A stretch of 15,604 nucleotides of DNA from Actinomycetota bacterium (GTDB lineage: Bacteria > Actinomycetota > Acidimicrobiia > Acidimicrobiales > BP-101), in NCBI GenBank assembly GCA_030838265.1, contig JAUTXA010000091.1, positions 1-15,604 on the forward strand, written 5' to 3'. Of this stretch, positions 13,549 through 15,604 are shown one piece after another. The notes below the pieces were generated by a model. That model worked only from the letters and a program-made list of their open reading frames with translations, searched no databases and was not told where the DNA came from. Both the position numbers and the translations under genes were made by a program. Positions within the stretch are counted from its first letter, which is position 1, and every line of letters begins with the position of its first letter.

Positions 13549-13588
13549 CGTAAAGGAACCTTGACGTCAATGTCAAGGTGACTTTACG
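13549..13588. promoter_or_regulatory. 40-bp imperfect palindrome over a predicted promoter
   Basis: Outer arms CGTAAAG (13549-13555) and CTTTACG (13582-13588), inner arms ACCTTGAC (13558-13565) and GTCAAGGT (13572-13579), plus a nested perfect palindrome TTGACGTCAA (13561-13570). On the minus strand TTGACA (13576 to 13571) and TACGGT (13552 to 13547), 18 bp apart, form a good promoter for the membrane-protein gene, and the palindrome covers both elements. A repressor or a MerR-like activator site is likely. The right arm overlaps the thioesterase stop codon. Confidence 0.6.
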
Positions 13589-14003
13589 TAGAGGGCGGCT
13601 CGCGGTGGAGGAGGAAGGTGCCGGTGGCCCGGCTGACGAGCTGGCCCTCGGAGTCCTTGACAGTGGCCTCGGCGTAGGCGACCTGCTTGGCCAGGCGGGT
13701 GACCTCGCCCCGGACGGTGAACGGGTTGCCGAGGTTGGCGACCCGCATGGTGTCGGTCTTCATCTCGAGGGTCGACCGGGTGCGGTCGCGCCCGTCCAGG
13801 GAGGCGTTGATGGCGAAGTTCATGGCCGCGTCGAGCAGGACGGAATGCACGCCGGCCTGCACGTAGCCGTGGGGGTTGCACGCCAGTTGGGTCGGGGTCC
13901 ACGAGGCGGTGGCCCACCCGTCCCCGTAGCCGTCGAAGGCGGCACCGATGGCCTCGATGATCGCCATGCCGCCGTCGCCCAGCCACCGGTCCATGTCCTT
14001 CAT
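13584..14003 (-). CDS. PaaI-type hotdog-fold thioesterase
   Basis: A 139-residue single hotdog domain. GYVQAGVHSVLLDAAMNFAI matches the PaaI helix motif (G-G-x3-S-LLD-x-A), with catalytic D58 in LLD; the later strands (TLEMKTDTMRVANLGNPFTV, YAEATVKDSEGQLVSRATGT) are typical. Such enzymes hydrolyse acyl- or aryl-CoA thioesters and often act as house-cleaning enzymes in CoA pathways. Start: the ATG at 14003 is preferred; on the minus strand TACGTT ends seven bases before it, as in leaderless promoters, and there is no Shine-Dalgarno. An ATG at 13994 is possible. The longer frame to 14048 would run into the 49-bp palindrome and is unlikely. It diverges from the thiolase gene, and the membrane-protein gene follows 43 bp downstream. 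Confidence 0.85.
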   Translation of the reverse strand: MKDMDRWLGDGGMAIIEAIGAAFDGYGDGWATASWTPTQLACNPHGYVQAGVHSVLLDAAMNFAINASLDGRDRTRSTLEMKTDTMRVANLGNPFTVRGEVTRLAKQVAYAEATVKDSEGQLVSRATGTFLLHREPPST

Positions 14004-14022
14004 GAGGAGCAACGTAGCCCCG

Positions 14023-14071
14023 GCTCTCTGTCGCGTTGTCTTGACCACGTCAAGAGAACGCGACAGAGAGC
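14023..14071. repeat. 49-bp near-perfect palindrome between thioesterase and thiolase genes
   Basis: Arms 14023-14045 and 14049-14071 pair at 22 of 23 positions (only 14038/14056 fails) around the central CAC. The core is CTTGAC-CAC-GTCAAG, flanked by CGCGTT/AACGCG and GCTCTCTGT/ACAGAGAGC. It sits 20 bp from the thioesterase start and 92 bp from the thiolase start. No T-run flanks it, so it is a poor terminator. Smaller hairpins follow (CCGAG/CTCGG at 14078-14093; CGGGTTGCCG/CGGCACCCG at 14091-14113). Confidence 0.85.
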
Positions 14072-14122
14072 GGGAGGCCGAGAGCAGGCTCGGGTTGCCG
14101 AGTGCGGCACCCGCGGGCAGAC

Positions 14123-14142
14123 TTGACCGACCGGTCTAGTTT
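14123..14142 (+). promoter_or_regulatory. Thiolase promoter region with GACCGGTC operator-like site
   Basis: TTGACC (14123-14128) runs into the palindrome GACCGGTC (14129-14136), followed by TAGTTT (14137-14142), a -10-like hexamer with A/T-rich sequence after it. The TTGACC is too close to be its -35. The overlapping half-sites GACCG and ACCGGTC resemble TetR-type operators that often control acyl-CoA genes in actinobacteria. The same GACCGGTC occurs in the acyl-CoA ligase promoter. Confidence 0.35.
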
Positions 14143-14163
14143 TCACGCGAAGAGGAGCCATCC

Positions 14164-15342
14164 ATGGCCACAGCAGTCATCGTCGATGCCGTCCGCACCG
14201 CAGGGGGCAAGCGCAACGGGAAGCTGCGGGGCTGGCACCCCGTCGACCTGGCCGCCGAGACCCTGAAGGCTCTCGTCGAGCGCAACGGGCTCGATCCCGC
14301 CCTGATCGAGGACGTGATCATGGGCTGCGTCATGCAGGTCGGCGAGCAGGGCCTGAACGTGGGTCGCAACGCCGTCCTGGCGGCTGGCTTCCCCGAGTCG
14401 GTGCCCTCGACCACCGTCGACCGCCAGTGCGGCAGCTCGCAGCAGAGCGCCCACTTCGCGGCCCAGGGCGTCATCGCCGGGGCCTATGACATCGTCATCG
14501 CCGCGGGTGTCGAGGTCATGAGCCGGGTGCCGATGGGCGCGTCGATCCAGTCCGGCCCGGGCATGCCCTTCGGTCCGGCCGTCATGGCCCGCTACGCCAG
14601 CGTGGGTGGCCTCGTTCCCCAGGGCATCAGCGCCGAGCTCATCGCCGACAAGTGGGGCCTCAGCCGGGAGGACCTCGACGGCTTCGCTGCCCAGTCCCAG
14701 CAGCGGGCGGCCAAGGCCAGCGACGAGGGCCGCTTCGACAACGAGATCATCGCCATCAAGTCGCGTGACGACAACGGCGCCGAGACCGACGACGTCGTCA
14801 GCCGCGACGAGGGCATCCGTCCCGACACCACCGTCGAGTCCCTCGCCAAGCTGAAGCCCGCCTTCAAGCCCGACGGCAAGGTCACGGCCGGCAACTCGAG
14901 CCAGATCACCGACGGCGCGGCCGCTGTGCTCATCATGAGCGAGGAGAAGGCCAACGCCCTCGGCCTGAAGCCCCGGGCCCGGTTCCACACCTTCGCCCTG
15001 GCTGGCGTCGACCCCGTCACCATGCTCACCGGCCCCATCCCCGCCACCAGCAAGGTCCTCGAGCGGGCCAAGCTCAGCCTCGACGACATCGACGTGGTCG
15101 AGATCAACGAGGCCTTCGCCTCGGTCGTGCTGGCGTGGGAGAAGGAGCACCACCCGGACATGAGCAAGGTCAACGTCAACGGCGGCGCCATCGCTCTTGG
15201 CCACCCGCTCGGCTGCTCGGGAACCAAGCTCATGGCGACCATGCTCAACGAGCTCGAGCGCACCGGCGGCCGCTACGGCCTGCAGACGATGTGCGAAGGC
15301 GGCGGCATGGCCAACGCCACCATCATCGAGCGTCTCGGGTAG
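14164..15342 (+). CDS. Thiolase (acetyl-CoA C-acyltransferase, FadA type)
   Basis: A 392-residue thiolase of normal length. The nucleophilic cysteine is C89 in TTVDRQCGSSQQS; the other catalytic residues are H347 in GGAIALGHPLGCSG and C377 in TMCEGGGMANA; VEINEAFA (312-319) is the usual NEAFA motif. These enzymes cleave 3-ketoacyl-CoA with CoA (last step of beta-oxidation) or run in reverse to condense acetyl-CoA. The start resembles FadA5/FadA6-like actinobacterial thiolases (GKRNGKLRGWHPVDL), so a lipid or steroid side-chain substrate is possible, but this is only a resemblance. ATG at 14164 with AGGAG six bases upstream. It stands alone downstream of its own promoter and is divergent from the thioesterase; no 3-hydroxyacyl-CoA dehydrogenase partner is present in the window. 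Confidence 0.95.
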   Translation: MATAVIVDAVRTAGGKRNGKLRGWHPVDLAAETLKALVERNGLDPALIEDVIMGCVMQVGEQGLNVGRNAVLAAGFPESVPSTTVDRQCGSSQQSAHFAAQGVIAGAYDIVIAAGVEVMSRVPMGASIQSGPGMPFGPAVMARYASVGGLVPQGISAELIADKWGLSREDLDGFAAQSQQRAAKASDEGRFDNEIIAIKSRDDNGAETDDVVSRDEGIRPDTTVESLAKLKPAFKPDGKVTAGNSSQITDGAAAVLIMSEEKANALGLKPRARFHTFALAGVDPVTMLTGPIPATSKVLERAKLSLDDIDVVEINEAFASVVLAWEKEHHPDMSKVNVNGGAIALGHPLGCSGTKLMATMLNELERTGGRYGLQTMCEGGGMANATIIERLG

Positions 15343-15354
15343 CCCCACTCGAAA

Positions 15355-15395
15355 TTGCGTCCCCTGACCACCGTATTGGTGGTTCAGCGACGCAA
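15355..15395 (+). terminator. Hairpin downstream of the thiolase gene
   Basis: Outer stem TTGCGTC (15355-15361) with GACGCAA (15389-15395); inner stem CTGACCACC (15364-15372) with GGTGG-T-TCAG (15378-15387, T15383 bulged); loop GTATT. It begins 13 bases after the thiolase stop. No T-run follows, so it is not a textbook intrinsic terminator; it may protect the 3' end or act in the leader of the next gene, whose ATG is 13 bases further on. Confidence 0.45.
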
Positions 15396-15408
15396 GAATG
15401 ACGGGGAC

Positions 15409-15604
15409 ATGATCGTCGTCAAGCTCGTCATCGCCGTCATGGCCGGATTGCTCATCTGGCGCGTCGGCACTGCGATGCTCGGCGGCCTGGCCCGGCCGAT
15501 CCCGGAACCACCGCCGCCGGGCGAGTTGCGCCGGGTCAAGATGAACTACCGCTGCCCGACCTGCGGTACCGAAGTGCGCGTCACCCGGGCCGCCACCGAG
15601 GACC
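15409..15604 (+). CDS. Membrane-anchored zinc-ribbon protein, N-terminal part (runs off the window)
   Basis: Sixty-five codons are visible from the ATG at 15409, preceded by ACGGGG as a modest ribosome site. The product starts MIVVKLVIAVMAGLLIWRVG, a membrane helix or uncleaved signal anchor, then a proline-rich linker (RPIPEPPPPGELRRVK), then NYRCPTCGTEVRVTRAATED. The CPTC pair is half of a zinc ribbon; the second pair would lie beyond the window. Similar short CxxC '...CGxEVRVT' modules occur in small actinobacterial proteins of unknown function. Third codon positions are G/C-rich, supporting coding. Confidence 0.7.
   Translation, partial: MIVVKLVIAVMAGLLIWRVGTAMLGGLARPIPEPPPPGELRRVKMNYRCPTCGTEVRVTRAATED

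Noticed and set aside
14143..15348. Long minus-strand open frame (401 codons) antisense to the thiolase
   Set aside because: Low-complexity G/L/V/A/D/H-rich translation with no family match; a mirror of the thiolase codon bias.

Overview
The base composition (very G+C-rich, strong G/C bias at third codon positions, many GTG/TTG starts) and gene content (FadD-type acyl-CoA ligase, FadA-type thiolase, PaaI-type thioesterase, membrane-anchored sigma-factor cassette, small XRE regulator) suggest a high-GC actinobacterium. Acidimicrobiia or a relative is my best guess, but this is inference. I see no rRNA, tRNA, CRISPR array, transposase or integrase.

Layout. 1-234 (-): truncated start of a VOC/glyoxalase protein. 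540-4429 (+): a two-component pair, a PAS-PAS hybrid histidine kinase followed by an unusual REC-HD-GYP-REC-LuxR response regulator that joins c-di-GMP hydrolysis to a DNA-binding output. 4477-4638 (+): a 53-residue small ORF. 4635-9662 (-): a long co-directional run, in transcription order acyl-CoA ligase, EamA transporter, OsmC, a rhodanese-CBS gene with an in-frame UGA, a second OsmC-like protein and an MgtC-like membrane protein. 9769-10404 (+): a 1-Cys peroxiredoxin divergent from the ligase. 10532-12788 (+): a compact module with overlapping genes (Calx-beta surface protein, ECF sigma factor, single-pass anti-sigma-like protein, secreted protein). 12793-14003 (-): XRE regulator, four-helix membrane protein and hotdog thioesterase. 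14164-15342 (+): thiolase. 15409-end (+): start of a membrane-anchored zinc-ribbon protein.

How the genes may work together. Between 4.6 and 10.4 kb, thiol and peroxide chemistry recurs (two OsmC-type proteins, rhodanese, peroxiredoxin) beside acyl-CoA activation. The thiolase and thioesterase at the right extend the acyl-CoA theme.

Most notable observations: (1) the rhodanese-CBS gene is open on both sides of one UGA, at the position where I recall relatives having Cys, and a hairpin resembling a bacterial SECIS follows it, so this is either a candidate selenoprotein or a nonsense mutation/base error; (2) the sigma-factor module lies between two 64-bp direct repeats that duplicate the 3' end of the XRE gene, the footprint expected of an insertion; (3) two long palindromes, one of 49 bp in the thioesterase/thiolase divergent region and one of 40 bp overlapping a promoter.
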